NCBI GenBank assembly: GCA_028288365.1
Contig: JAQBNU010000092.1
Span: 1-64,000 of the forward strand
Reading direction: 5' to 3'
DNA from: Chitinophagaceae bacterium
GTDB lineage: Bacteria > Bacteroidota > Bacteroidia > Cytophagales > Cytophagaceae
Length of the DNA stretch: 64,000 nt
Shown: positions 9,756-18,789 of the stretch, piece by piece
How the letters are laid out: the number at the start of each line of letters is the position of its first letter
How positions within the stretch are numbered: the first letter of the stretch is position 1
Notes under the pieces: generated by a model
What the model saw: the letters and a program-made list of their open reading frames with translations, nothing else
Told to the model about the DNA's origin: nothing
Databases searched by the model: none
Made by a program: the position numbers and the translations under genes

Positions 9756-11759
9756 CTACTTGCTTTCCACCCATTTCTGCAATACAGGTAATACAGATAA
9801 AGTATATTCCTGCTGAACAGCCATTTTTTCTTCCAGCACTTTTATCGCTGCAAGACCTTTGCTTTTTGCATTGGCTTCGTTTCTCAAAAGATTCAATCCT
9901 ATTCTTCCTGCAGCAGATAAATGGGACGAAGCTTCCATCCATGGCGCTATGCGATTGTCTTTGTGTAAACGGCGTTGTAGCACTTCGTATTGATGCATCC
10001 ACTCGTGAAACATGGCATTGAGCGATGCCTTTGCTTCTCCTTCCGGATTTTTCTTATAGTCTTCTAACAGCAGCACCATGCGCAAATAAGCAAGAGAGGT
10101 AGGTCTGGCCATATCTGCTACTCCATTTAATGGCAATAGGGTATTGTAAATTCCTTTTTGCCTCAAGGCATGATGGCGCTTATAGCCCACGGATGGTTTG
10201 AGGTAAGAGCAAAGTTGCAACAACTCATCTACATCATTTCCTACATGCAGAGAATCCGCTAATACACGGGCATATTCTTCGTGTTGCAACCCTTCTCTCT
10301 CCAGTCGTTCTGAGAATACCAGCAATCGTTTGTAAAAACTCATGGTATCTAATGACATCGAAGAATTCCAACCAATCTCTGCAATGGCTGCCGTATTAGG
10401 CCATAGACGAGAATCGATGGTAAATGAATCGACCAGCTCAGACCACATAGCCGCTTCTTGTCCGATGATGCGGCCTTTGTCCATCGTTTGTTTGCTATTT
10501 CTTTTCACGTAGTATTCTCCTGCTGTGTAGGTCTGATCCAGGTAGTAGCCGTTGGAGCGAACAACCTGGTAACCTCCTGACATGGCTTTTTCCATTTGTA
10601 TTTCTCCTCTCCACGATTGAATAATTGTAGTCGGGGAAGGATGACCATCCAATACTTCATCCCAACCGATCATTTGTTTACCACAAGACAGGAGAATGGC
10701 TTCTACTCTTTGATTGAATTTTGCTTGTAGTTCGTGTTGTGTTTTTAAATTCTTATCGCGCATGAATTGCTGAATGTAGCCGTTGCTTTCCCAATCCTTA
10801 CCAGTGACTTCATCTCCACCGATATGCACGCAGCTGTCTTTAAATACAGTCGCCATTTCACTGAAAAAATCTTTTAGAAACACATATAATTTTTCATTTG
10901 TAGGATCAATGGCCGCATCAAAAATACCAAATCCTTTTTCCGGTTGGTAATTTCTTTTTGCGGAAGCATATTCCGGTAAGCCGGCAAACCAAGCCGTGGT
11001 ATGTCCCGGCAAATCAAATTCAGGAACTACACGTACCCCTCTATCACTGGCGTATTCAATGAAGCGACGCATGTCTGATTGTGTGTAGTATTGTCCATTG
11101 GAACCGCTGATGTGTAGCTCCGGATATTTTTTTGATTCCATTCGGAATCCCTGATCATCGCTCAGGTGCAAATGCAATACGTTCATCTTTGCCATCGCCA
11201 TGGCATCGATGTTTCTATACAAAACATCCAACGGAATAAAATGCCTGCTGACATCAATTAACAATCCTCTCCAATTGTATTGTGGTTTATCTTCAATGAC
11301 TACTCCCGGGAAATAATATCCTTCGCTATCTTTAGTTAGAAGTTGAGTCAGTGTTTCCAGCGCGCGCATAACCCCCATGCTCGTGGAGGCGCATACTTTG
11401 ATGATTTTTTTATTGACATCGATGCGGTATCCTTCGTTTGCCTTTACACAAGGTGTTTGAAGGGAATCAAAAAAAATCCAAATGCCTTTTCGGTGATAGG
11501 TTGAATCTCTGTGCAGATCAATTACCATCATGTTCTGGGACTTCGCCGCCATGCGGGTTCCAGCCCAATAGACATAATGTTTGAGGTTACTATCGATCTT
11601 ATCTGAAATGTGCAGGTACAAACTGCTGTCTACTCTGAATTTTTCTGACAACAAATCCACCCGTTGTGGGTACGGCAGAAGAGCTAAATCTTGAGTATAT
11701 CCAAAGCTTAAAGAAAAAACAAAGAGTAACAAAAAGTAAAAACATGCTTTTTTTATCAT
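9756..11759 (-). CDS. Beta-N-acetylhexosaminidase, GH20 family
   Basis: I place the start at ATG 11759 (667 residues), where MIKKACFYFLLLFVFSLSF begins a normal signal peptide; an upstream in-frame ATG at 11795 would add 12 residues in front of it. A GH20b-like N-terminal domain is followed by the TIM-barrel catalytic domain containing LHLHLSDDQGFRME and the catalytic pair D316-E317 in HIGGDE. GH20 enzymes use substrate-assisted catalysis to release terminal GlcNAc or GalNAc from chitin fragments, glycans or peptidoglycan-derived sugars. About 190 C-terminal residues after the barrel are helical and not assigned. The protein is probably periplasmic or outer-membrane associated. It has a promoter-sized gap from the next gene and is probably a single transcription unit. 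Confidence 0.93.
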   Translation of the reverse strand: MIKKACFYFLLLFVFSLSFGYTQDLALLPYPQRVDLLSEKFRVDSSLYLHISDKIDSNLKHYVYWAGTRMAAKSQNMMVIDLHRDSTYHRKGIWIFFDSLQTPCVKANEGYRIDVNKKIIKVCASTSMGVMRALETLTQLLTKDSEGYYFPGVVIEDKPQYNWRGLLIDVSRHFIPLDVLYRNIDAMAMAKMNVLHLHLSDDQGFRMESKKYPELHISGSNGQYYTQSDMRRFIEYASDRGVRVVPEFDLPGHTTAWFAGLPEYASAKRNYQPEKGFGIFDAAIDPTNEKLYVFLKDFFSEMATVFKDSCVHIGGDEVTGKDWESNGYIQQFMRDKNLKTQHELQAKFNQRVEAILLSCGKQMIGWDEVLDGHPSPTTIIQSWRGEIQMEKAMSGGYQVVRSNGYYLDQTYTAGEYYVKRNSKQTMDKGRIIGQEAAMWSELVDSFTIDSRLWPNTAAIAEIGWNSSMSLDTMSFYKRLLVFSERLEREGLQHEEYARVLADSLHVGNDVDELLQLCSYLKPSVGYKRHHALRQKGIYNTLLPLNGVADMARPTSLAYLRMVLLLEDYKKNPEGEAKASLNAMFHEWMHQYEVLQRRLHKDNRIAPWMEASSHLSAAGRIGLNLLRNEANAKSKGLAAIKVLEEKMAVQQEYTLSVLPVLQKWVESK

Positions 11760-11828
11760 GGGATAATAAATAAAATACCATGCTAAAATAATCAAAGTGG
11801 ACTACACATACAGCATTTAGTTATCTTT

Positions 11829-13148
11829 TTATTGGATGACAATAAGCTCAGTACCCACCTGATTTCCTTTTTGAACATGAAAACTATAAATTCCTTTTTG
11901 TAGAAATGAAAGATCCACTTGTTCTTCTGCTATAGAGGATGAATTGTAAGAATATATTGCCCTGCCTTGCATATCCATAACTGAAACGATACTAGGAATG
12001 CTTGTGTTGTTTTCGTAAGATAAAGCAAATCTGCCTGATGAAGGATTAGGCTTAATTGTTAATTCCATTTGACTAGCAGATTTCATTGCCGTAACATCTG
12101 TTGATATCGTTTGAGATATAGAATCCATTCCACATTCATTTGACAATTTTAATGTCACGACGTAAGAAGCGCCTGAGCCATAGTTGTGCGTAGGACTTTG
12201 ATCATGATCTATTGCACTTCCGTCTCCAAAATTCCAGCTGTATGAGGATGTTCCATAAGACGAGGATGTATTGGTAAAGAATACATCGTTACCACTGTTT
12301 GACGTATTAAATGATGCTATAGGTGTATTCACCGTTACAGTTACTTGTCCTGTACTTTCACAACCGTGTTGATCTGTTACAACCACACTATATACAGTAG
12401 TGGTATCAGGAGCAACCGTCACAGAAGCTGTATTGCCAGCCGCATGATCCCAGCTATAACTATTGCCTCCTGAAGCATCTAAATTTGCTGACTCTTCTTT
12501 ACAAATCACCACAGGATCAGAAACTCTTATAACAGGATCTGTGGAATGCCCTACCATTATAGAATAAGTCGCTTCACAGTTTAATTCATCTTCTATTGTA
12601 ACAGAATATAATCCGGCAGGAATACTAAATATGGAATCACTAGTGCTTTCATTAGACCAAAGGTAACTATATGAACCTGTTCCTCCCTCTGCATGAACCG
12701 CCGCCGATCCATCATTTCCAGGCACACAGGTTTCATTTATAGATGAAAAAGAAACTGTGATCGCCAGTGGTTCAGTGATGTTAAATGTTGCATTCGCTTG
12801 TACTCCATTGGCATCTGTTACAATTACAGTATAATTACCTTTCACTAAACCAACCGCTGTAGCTTCTGTTCCGCCAGATGGAGACCATGAATAAGTATAA
12901 GGAGCTGTCCCCCCCTGTATATTTGTAATGCTTGCCGATCCATCTCTACCACTTGCGCAGCTTACATTTGAAGACGAAGAAGTCAATGTAAGCGCAACCT
13001 GACTACCTTTTATTATTGTAACACGAGTCTTCGCTATGACATCAGTATTTATAAACGTTTTAGCCGATGTGATATGTCCGGTGATGAATAAACATGCTAT
13101 TGCTACAAAATAAAATAACCTAATCATCCTTTGCTGTATCTGTTCCAT
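11829..13148 (-). CDS. Surface protein with SprB-type repeats, PKD domain and T9SS sorting domain
   Basis: 439 residues with a hydrophobic signal segment (about 8-30); the Met at residue 8 is an alternative start. Two SprB-type repeats follow (about 50-128 and 128-200, each with a conserved GxDGSA core and a YSW or YLW strand), then an Ig-like domain (205-275), a PKD domain with WNFGDG (278-350) and a C-terminal type A T9SS sorting domain (361-439) that contains IKPNPSSGRF and ends in VGTELIVIQ. It has no enzymatic domain and should be exported by T9SS and displayed as an adhesin-like protein. The T9SS parts elsewhere in the window (PorQ, PorG-like, PorE-like) fit this. Confidence 0.9.
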   Translation of the reverse strand: MEQIQQRMIRLFYFVAIACLFITGHITSAKTFINTDVIAKTRVTIIKGSQVALTLTSSSSNVSCASGRDGSASITNIQGGTAPYTYSWSPSGGTEATAVGLVKGNYTVIVTDANGVQANATFNITEPLAITVSFSSINETCVPGNDGSAAVHAEGGTGSYSYLWSNESTSDSIFSIPAGLYSVTIEDELNCEATYSIMVGHSTDPVIRVSDPVVICKEESANLDASGGNSYSWDHAAGNTASVTVAPDTTTVYSVVVTDQHGCESTGQVTVTVNTPIASFNTSNSGNDVFFTNTSSSYGTSSYSWNFGDGSAIDHDQSPTHNYGSGASYVVTLKLSNECGMDSISQTISTDVTAMKSASQMELTIKPNPSSGRFALSYENNTSIPSIVSVMDMQGRAIYSYNSSSIAEEQVDLSFLQKGIYSFHVQKGNQVGTELIVIQ

Positions 13149-13389
13149 AAGAAGGAACAGTTCAAACGTCAGGCCAAATTACAAGAATGGTATTTCCATT
13201 TATTAATTTGCTAAAGCAGTACAGAGAATATCATCCCTCGAAGGTTATAGAGCCTTGTAAAAAAACAAAAAATGAGAGAGACGAAAAACAGGATAACACT
13301 AACAACTGAATAGGGCTGTATAATTGAGGAAGTTTTTTCACACCTTCCCGAATAATGCGTCTTGACTTTTTTTACAAGTTAAATCACTA

Positions 13390-15285
13390 TTAACTATGCA
13401 AAATCAAATACTTCAATTTATCACCATCCTTTAACTTCTCGTACTCTTTCTTGTGCACAGTAACCAATAATTTTTGTACGAATTTCCAGCAAGTGGCATT
13501 GCGGATATCCAGTTCTCTTGATATGTCCGTGATGGAAACGTTTTCTCCGTAACGATTGATCATGACTGTGATGTACAAGGCCTTTCGGATGTCAAACTTA
13601 CATTTATGAAAGGCTGTATAAGCCGTAATGGATTCGTCGTAACGGCACTTGGTACATCTTCGGGCAAAAGCAGTAGCACCTTTACCATATTTAATGTTGC
13701 CACATTTTTTGCATACATAACCCTGTTCCCACTTCACTTCTTCCATGAAAAGATCGCAGGAAGCTTCATCTGGGTACACCAAACTGAATTCTTCAAAATT
13801 AATTTGCTTCAACGAAATACGTGCTTCCTTTTCCTGAATCACATTCTTCTTCAGGTTCCAGTTGTCACGATCGAGGATCGCATTCATTTCATTGATTTCT
13901 TCGGCCTGTGCCTTCAATTGTTCATTGGCTTCTTTCAACTCTGCACTTTTCTCTTCGATGATGCGTGTACGCTCTGCTACTTTTTGCTCCAGTTCTCTGT
14001 TGACTTTATCGCTGAGTATCCTATTTTCATTCAATTGATTGATGACTTGTTCCTGCGCTTTTTCATTGGTGTATTTTAAAAAGCGGATACGATCGCCCAA
14101 AGCAAAAGACAAAATAACAATGTCCATGATCATGCTGATGTTGCGGATGTACACAATAGTAATCAGCATTCCAGGCGAGCCCTGCAGGAAGAAGTTGAAC
14201 AAGGTAGCGTTCTTCATCGTATTCAACACCAATCCTAATAAGATGACTCCGTTGCCTAACAAGAAAAAACGTGCCGGCTTATAACCTTTCTTGTACACCA
14301 CCGCGGCAATGAATAAGGTATAAGCGAAAATGATGATGAATAGCAAGTCATACAAAAATGGATACTGTACATAAGGGAATACCAAACTGACACTGCAAAA
14401 CAAAAAGAGCAACGCATACATGATCGTTCTGGAAGAAGGCATGTTCTTGCGGATGTCAAGGAAGCTTTGAAAATAGATCAGGTAAAAGGTGAGCATGATC
14501 ACTTTGGAACTATAGCTTCCCCATGCTGTGATCAAATGATTTTGTGACCAGACAAACTGAAACCCCAGGCCATCATTGATGGAAGAGTCGAATGCCCAGG
14601 CGATGGCGTAAAAGAAATAATAGATGTATACTTTTTCACGGATGGTAAAAAAGAGAAACAAATTATAAAAGGCCATGATAAACACAATACCATAGTACAT
14701 GCCCAGCAATAAATATTCTTTGAATGCATACGAAGCAAAGATTTTATTTTGTCGGATCTTAAATAAAAAACTTCCGATCGTACCCGGACGGATTTTCAAA
14801 TAATAATAATCCGATGCATCTTCCAGAGAAGCGAAGGGGATGTCGAATACGAAATTTTTATGCTGGTATTCCCGCTGACTGAAATCGTATTGCACACCCG
14901 TTTTACTTTCGATATAGTGATCAGGATTCCCAAAATCGGGTGCATAGAAAATGACTTCTGAAAATCTTGAATCTAAAATTTCCAGGATCCAGTTGCTTTG
15001 CAATCCGGCTTTGTTGACAATCTTAAAACGGATCCAATAATTACTGGAGGCATGGTGGCTGAATTGCTCTTTAGCACCACCTTCTTGAAAGGAAAACTGG
15101 TTCGGATGTGCGAGAAGATCGTTTAAGGTAACTTTCGTTGTGGGATCTTCGAAAATCTCTATCGTATTACTGAGCGTTTCGTATTCGTCTTGTCCTTTTT
15201 CGAGAATGATTGTTTTGCCATAACTAAACACTACAGCGCAAAAAAAGCACAAAACAACACCGATCCCTTTCATCGAATATTTCAT
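13390..15285 (-). CDS. 7TMR-DISM membrane sensor with C-terminal IS1595/ISXO2-type zinc ribbon and HTH
   Basis: 631 residues. After a signal peptide (1-23) comes a 7TMR-DISMED2-like extracytoplasmic domain (about 45-180) that in this family binds carbohydrate-like ligands, then seven membrane helices (about 190-400) and a coiled coil (about 405-480). The output region (490-631) is unlike the usual kinase or cyclase: it has YPDEASC, then zinc-ribbon pairs C525-C528 and C544-C547, then TAYTAFHKCKFDIRKA and a helix-turn-helix (about 580-612). That is the N-terminal zinc ribbon of IS1595/ISXO2 transposases without the DDE catalytic domain. It probably couples ligand binding to DNA binding at the membrane. 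The architecture call is strong; the mechanism is inference. Confidence 0.88.
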   Translation of the reverse strand: MKYSMKGIGVVLCFFCAVVFSYGKTIILEKGQDEYETLSNTIEIFEDPTTKVTLNDLLAHPNQFSFQEGGAKEQFSHHASSNYWIRFKIVNKAGLQSNWILEILDSRFSEVIFYAPDFGNPDHYIESKTGVQYDFSQREYQHKNFVFDIPFASLEDASDYYYLKIRPGTIGSFLFKIRQNKIFASYAFKEYLLLGMYYGIVFIMAFYNLFLFFTIREKVYIYYFFYAIAWAFDSSINDGLGFQFVWSQNHLITAWGSYSSKVIMLTFYLIYFQSFLDIRKNMPSSRTIMYALLFLFCSVSLVFPYVQYPFLYDLLFIIIFAYTLFIAAVVYKKGYKPARFFLLGNGVILLGLVLNTMKNATLFNFFLQGSPGMLITIVYIRNISMIMDIVILSFALGDRIRFLKYTNEKAQEQVINQLNENRILSDKVNRELEQKVAERTRIIEEKSAELKEANEQLKAQAEEINEMNAILDRDNWNLKKNVIQEKEARISLKQINFEEFSLVYPDEASCDLFMEEVKWEQGYVCKKCGNIKYGKGATAFARRCTKCRYDESITAYTAFHKCKFDIRKALYITVMINRYGENVSITDISRELDIRNATCWKFVQKLLVTVHKKEYEKLKDGDKLKYLILHS

Positions 15286-15610
15286 AGGTTATAAAAACAT
15301 CTACTAAATATACTTAAATATTATGTAGCGCCTAACATCTATGGTCTCTGCGAGGATTGTAAGTTTTAAGATTCCTGTATTTTTAAAGCAACCTTCTGTT
15401 TTAGAGTTGGTTCTTTTTAAAATAAAAACAAAAAAACACCGGCTGGGTAACCGTATAAACTTCTGGTAACATCGACAGAATAAAAATTATACACATTATT
15501 CCAATTGCTGTTCTTTATCACTTATTTTTAATACTAACTTTCTACCCATGCGTTGTTAAACGATCCTGTATGGTATATTATTAAAAGCTGTACTATAAAC
15601 TAATTGCCCC
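15286..15610. other. Divergent intergenic region between the 7TM sensor and the TPR membrane protein
   Basis: 325 bases with no coding frame I can support. It must contain the promoters of both divergent genes, but no clear TTG / TANNTTTG pair was found by eye. Confidence 0.6.
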
Positions 15611-17626
15611 ATGTTCTATAAATTCCTGATCAACTTCCGTGTACAAGCTTTTATTGTCGTGTTATTATCCTTGCTGTTGTACGGAAATACGCTGCGCAAT
15701 ACTTACGCCATGGACGACGACCTGATCATCCTAAAAAATCTGAACGTTCAAAAAGGCTTTTCTGGAATAAAAAAAATCTTGACTACAGATGCTTTCCAGG
15801 GTTATATGGACATGATGGTAACTGACCTGCCTTTATTGGGGGGAAGGTACAGGCCTTTGTCCATCGTAACTTTCGCTATAGAACAACAACTATTTGGAGA
15901 AACGCACGGGGAAGAATATGCTACTGCTCAAAAAGAACTGATACAACAGCAACGACAAAACGTATCTGTAGAAAAAGTAACCGCTCTTCTCAAACAAAAA
16001 GATGCCATAGAAGCCTCTATGCTACTTAGCAATTTAAAAATCACGACACAACGACACCTGATTCAGATTTTATTCTTTGCGCTTTCTATGCTTGTTGTGT
16101 TGTATTTTTTAACACATTATGTCTTTCGTTCTTATCCGCTCTTAGGTTTTTTTACGGTATTGCTTTTCATCGCTCATCCGGTGCATACGGAAGTAGTGGC
16201 CAACCTTAAAAGCAGAGATGAAATATTTTCTCTTTTGTTCATTGCTCTGACAGGCATTTATTGTTTTCGTTACCAGGAAGAACGAACAAACAAAAACTTG
16301 TGGCTTTGTTTGCTTTGCTTTTTGGGAGCCTTGCTATCTAAAGAATATGCCATGGTACTGCCTTTTGTACTGGCCGCCGGATTGTATACGTTGTATGCTG
16401 TAGATTTTAATAAAGTATTCAACCCTTGCATCAAAGGAATGTTTATTCTTTTGTTTCTTTTTACCATCATTCGTTTTTCTGCCTTCCACAAGTCATCACC
16501 GTCAAACGTCAAACAGGATGTCTTAAATGCTCCGTATTTATTTGCGAGTCCGGCTGAAAAAATAGCATCCAAAGTTTCCATCGTGTTGCAGTATGCAAGA
16601 GTGTTGATTTATCCTAAGCATCTTTCTTATGATTATTCATACAATCAACTGCCGTATGTAAGCTTCTCCAGCTGGGAGTTTGGGCTGAGCATTGTACTTT
16701 ACGGCACATTGTTTTACCTCACCTGGTATTTTTTTAAAAGAAGACATGTTCTTGGATTTGCATTGATTTTCTTTTTTAGTTTTTTCCTATTGATCAACAA
16801 CCTGATATTCGGCATTGGCGCTACGATGGGCGAACGTTTGATCTATCATTCTTCATTGGGATTTTGCATGGCCATCGTGTGGCTTGTGTATGCAGGTTTT
16901 GAAAAAATAAAACTGAGCGGAATAGGTCGGCAACTGCTGGTTGGACTTTTGTGCATTGGTATCCTTACACCATTGGCAGCAAAAACCATCAGCAGAAACG
17001 AAACCTGGCAAAGTGATTATATATTAGATACTACTGATGTGGAAACTGTTTCGGAAAGTGCCGCAGCCAATAACAATGCGGGTAGTGTGATGGTGAATAA
17101 GGTACTGCAAACATGGGCACTTCCAACAAAAAAGACACCTGCAGATTCTGCCGCGCTCAAAGCTACAGCGAAGAAAGCTCTTCTTTATTTTGAAAAGGCT
17201 GTTCGCATACATCCTGTTTATTTCAACAGTACCATGAATATGGGATTGTGTTATTTTTATCTAAACGATTTCGAGAAAGCTGCTTTCTATTTATCAAAAG
17301 CAGCTACACTATATGACGGGCCTCAGGCAAACTTACGTTATCATTCGCGTTTATTTGTAACAAGAGGTTTGCAGTTTGGCTATGATAAAAATTACCCGGC
17401 AGCCATTATAGAATTGCAACGAGCTACTAGTATCTATCCTTACGATGCCGATGTATGGAATAACCTGGGCGGCTCACTCTATATGGCCGGCAGGTACAAA
17501 GAATCAAAAGCGGCCTTTGAAAAATCCTTAGAGATCAATCCTTATTTAGTGGATTCTGAAAACGGGAAGAAAGCGGCAGAGTATAATTTGTTGCAGGAGA
17601 CATCAACGAAAGAAGTGTTGAAATAA
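15611..17626 (+). CDS. TMTC-like polytopic membrane protein with C-terminal TPRs
   Basis: 671 residues. The N-terminal 460 residues hold about ten membrane helices with a first extracytoplasmic loop containing YAMDDDLI, the acidic motif position typical of GT-C glycosyltransferases and TMTC proteins. The C-terminal third (about 540-665) is made of tetratricopeptide repeats such as YFNSTMNMGLCYFYLNDFEKA and a final ADVWNNLGGSLYMAGRYKES block. TMTC relatives are protein O-mannosyltransferases; transfer of a sugar from a lipid carrier to a periplasmic protein is a reasonable inference, not shown. It stands alone, divergent from the 7TM sensor. Confidence 0.8.
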   Translation: MFYKFLINFRVQAFIVVLLSLLLYGNTLRNTYAMDDDLIILKNLNVQKGFSGIKKILTTDAFQGYMDMMVTDLPLLGGRYRPLSIVTFAIEQQLFGETHGEEYATAQKELIQQQRQNVSVEKVTALLKQKDAIEASMLLSNLKITTQRHLIQILFFALSMLVVLYFLTHYVFRSYPLLGFFTVLLFIAHPVHTEVVANLKSRDEIFSLLFIALTGIYCFRYQEERTNKNLWLCLLCFLGALLSKEYAMVLPFVLAAGLYTLYAVDFNKVFNPCIKGMFILLFLFTIIRFSAFHKSSPSNVKQDVLNAPYLFASPAEKIASKVSIVLQYARVLIYPKHLSYDYSYNQLPYVSFSSWEFGLSIVLYGTLFYLTWYFFKRRHVLGFALIFFFSFFLLINNLIFGIGATMGERLIYHSSLGFCMAIVWLVYAGFEKIKLSGIGRQLLVGLLCIGILTPLAAKTISRNETWQSDYILDTTDVETVSESAAANNNAGSVMVNKVLQTWALPTKKTPADSAALKATAKKALLYFEKAVRIHPVYFNSTMNMGLCYFYLNDFEKAAFYLSKAATLYDGPQANLRYHSRLFVTRGLQFGYDKNYPAAIIELQRATSIYPYDADVWNNLGGSLYMAGRYKESKAAFEKSLEINPYLVDSENGKKAAEYNLLQETSTKEVLK

Positions 17627-17672
17627 AGCGTAAGAATTCTTCCCACAAAATATATACTTCCTTTTACCAAGT

Positions 17673-17713
17673 ATTATAATACTAACCGATTGCTTATCAG
17701 TTAGTATTATAAT
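17673..17713. terminator. Long AT-rich inverted repeat between convergent genes
   Basis: Perfect 14-bp arms (ATTATAATACTAAC and its complement) with a 13-base loop lie between the convergent TPR gene and the four-helix gene, and the right arm covers the TAA stop of the latter. It has few G/C pairs and no long T tract, so termination is plausible but not certain. Confidence 0.5.
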
Positions 17714-18063
17714 GCCTTTTCAAGATTCCTTATCATCACATAAAGTATCTTGGAAATTTCTTCAAACCCTTTCTCCAATTCATTTTTAAGTTCTAAGGGG
17801 ATTTCGTTTTCAGAATATAAGATATCAACGATTACAGCGCATTCAAAGGCTGATCCTCTAGCTATTACAAAGAAATTTCTTCTGTCTTTCTTTGTGAATT
17901 TTGCGCTCCCTTCAGCTATGTTTAACACGATGCTCAGACTCGCTCTGCCCAATTGATTTTTAGCGTAGGCTGGGATTTTATAATTTTCTTTCAGAAGGTT
18001 ATAGACTACTTTGTTTAATAGAAAAGCCTTTTTATACACTTCCAGTTTTTGATAAGAAAACAT
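17707..18063 (-). CDS. Four-helix-bundle protein (S23 / 23S rRNA IVS-type family)
   Basis: 118 residues, all predicted helix, with the family signature around NIAEGSAKFTKKDRRNFF and a following SAFEC segment. This family was first found as proteins encoded in intervening sequences of 23S rRNA; most members, like this one, lie outside rRNA genes and have no settled function, though nucleic-acid or ribosome binding is suspected. It is downstream of ssrA on the same strand, after a terminator-like hairpin, so it is probably transcribed separately. Such genes are often scattered and horizontally mobile within the phylum. Confidence 0.85.
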   Translation of the reverse strand: MFSYQKLEVYKKAFLLNKVVYNLLKENYKIPAYAKNQLGRASLSIVLNIAEGSAKFTKKDRRNFFVIARGSAFECAVIVDILYSENEIPLELKNELEKGFEEISKILYVMIRNLEKAL

Positions 18064-18108
18064 AGACTAAAGATTAAAAAGTAAAAAATAAAAAAAAGAG
18101 CGAGAAAC

Positions 18109-18150
18109 AGAGCGGAGAGCGAAGGAAGAGGAGAATCAAATCTCCGCTCT
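18109..18150 (-). terminator. Terminator-like hairpin downstream of tmRNA
   Basis: A 10-bp perfect stem (AGAGCGGAGA/TCTCCGCTCT) with a 22-base loop, followed on the minus strand by a T-rich stretch starting about 10 bases later (18099 downwards). It is placed to end the ssrA transcript. Confidence 0.65.
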
Positions 18151-18177
18151 CTTTCTACGCTCTCCTCTCTCCTCTTG

Positions 18178-18569
18178 TGGAGCCGCAGAGATTCGAACTC
18201 TGGTCCAGAGAAGGTAACTGACGGATCTTCTACATGCTTAGCCGAATGTTAATTGTCGGAAATGATCCGGTCACCGGCATCCAAATCATTTCTTATTCAT
18301 TTAATTTCGCCCGTGCATCATGACCCCACACGAACTAGTCTTACTTAACGTCACTCCTAACCTTCTCCCGTAAGACGAGGGAAAAGAGGAATGTTAGCCG
18401 GGGAGACATGTCTCAACCCTTTCGCCTTGTTCTAACTAGTTAGAATTAAGCAGCTAAGGCGTAGTTTTCTTCGCCAACTAGAATGTGGAACTATCTTTCA
18501 AGGCTCTCATCCCATGAGCCTGCATGCTTACATACGCAATCGCTCAACCTGTCAATACCGGTCGGCCCC
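18178..18569 (-). ncRNA. ssrA: tmRNA (transfer-messenger RNA)
   Basis: The 5' end GGGGCCG at 18569 pairs with CGGCTCC near 18185-18179, forming the tRNA-like acceptor stem (one G-U pair). The 3' part carries a T-arm with GGTTCGAA-like sequence (AGAGTTCGAATCTCT). The resume codon GGC at 18475 opens a reading frame giving the tag GEENYALAA and a TAA stop (18446), a tag ending typical of Bacteroidota. The 3' CCA is not encoded (ACAAG follows) and must be added. tmRNA with SmpB rescues stalled ribosomes and tags the nascent chain for proteolysis; the lon and hslU genes in this window encode proteases of that general network. End positions are accurate to a few bases. Confidence 0.95.
18446..18475 (-). 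other. tmRNA tag-peptide reading frame
   Basis: Nine sense codons, from GGC, encode GEENYALAA and are followed by TAA. The LAA-type end is the degradation signal recognised by ClpXP and related proteases. Confidence 0.93.
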
Positions 18570-18579
18570 ATTTGCAGTA

Positions 18580-18638
18580 GAGAGTTTTGAGTATAGAGTA
18601 AAGAGGGATTGCCTCTCAATACTCGCGCTCACACTCTC
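18580..18638. repeat. Imperfect GAG/CTC-rich inverted repeat upstream of tmRNA
   Basis: Arms include GAGAGT/ACTCTC and GAGTAT/ATACTC, separated by mismatches, with an inner CCTC/GAGG pairing. It sits in the 220-base gap between the tmRNA 5' end and dnaX, where the tmRNA promoter should also lie. No clear TANNTTTG box was found there. Confidence 0.45.
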
Positions 18639-18789
18639 AAGCAGTTCCGTCTAAACCGCCAATTATAATGTAAATGTAAGTCTTTTAGTTCCAGCATGCA
18701 CACTTTTCGCAAGAAATCAGATCGGTAAGAGTTTTAAACATTTCAACATCACACTTGTCCCAACCTGATGCTTTTACTAAATTGCAAGG

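Noticed and set aside
13390-13818. A possible intact IS1595-type insertion sequence
   Set aside because: Only the zinc ribbon and HTH are present, fused in frame to the 7TM sensor. There is no DDE domain, no terminal inverted repeat and no target duplication in view.
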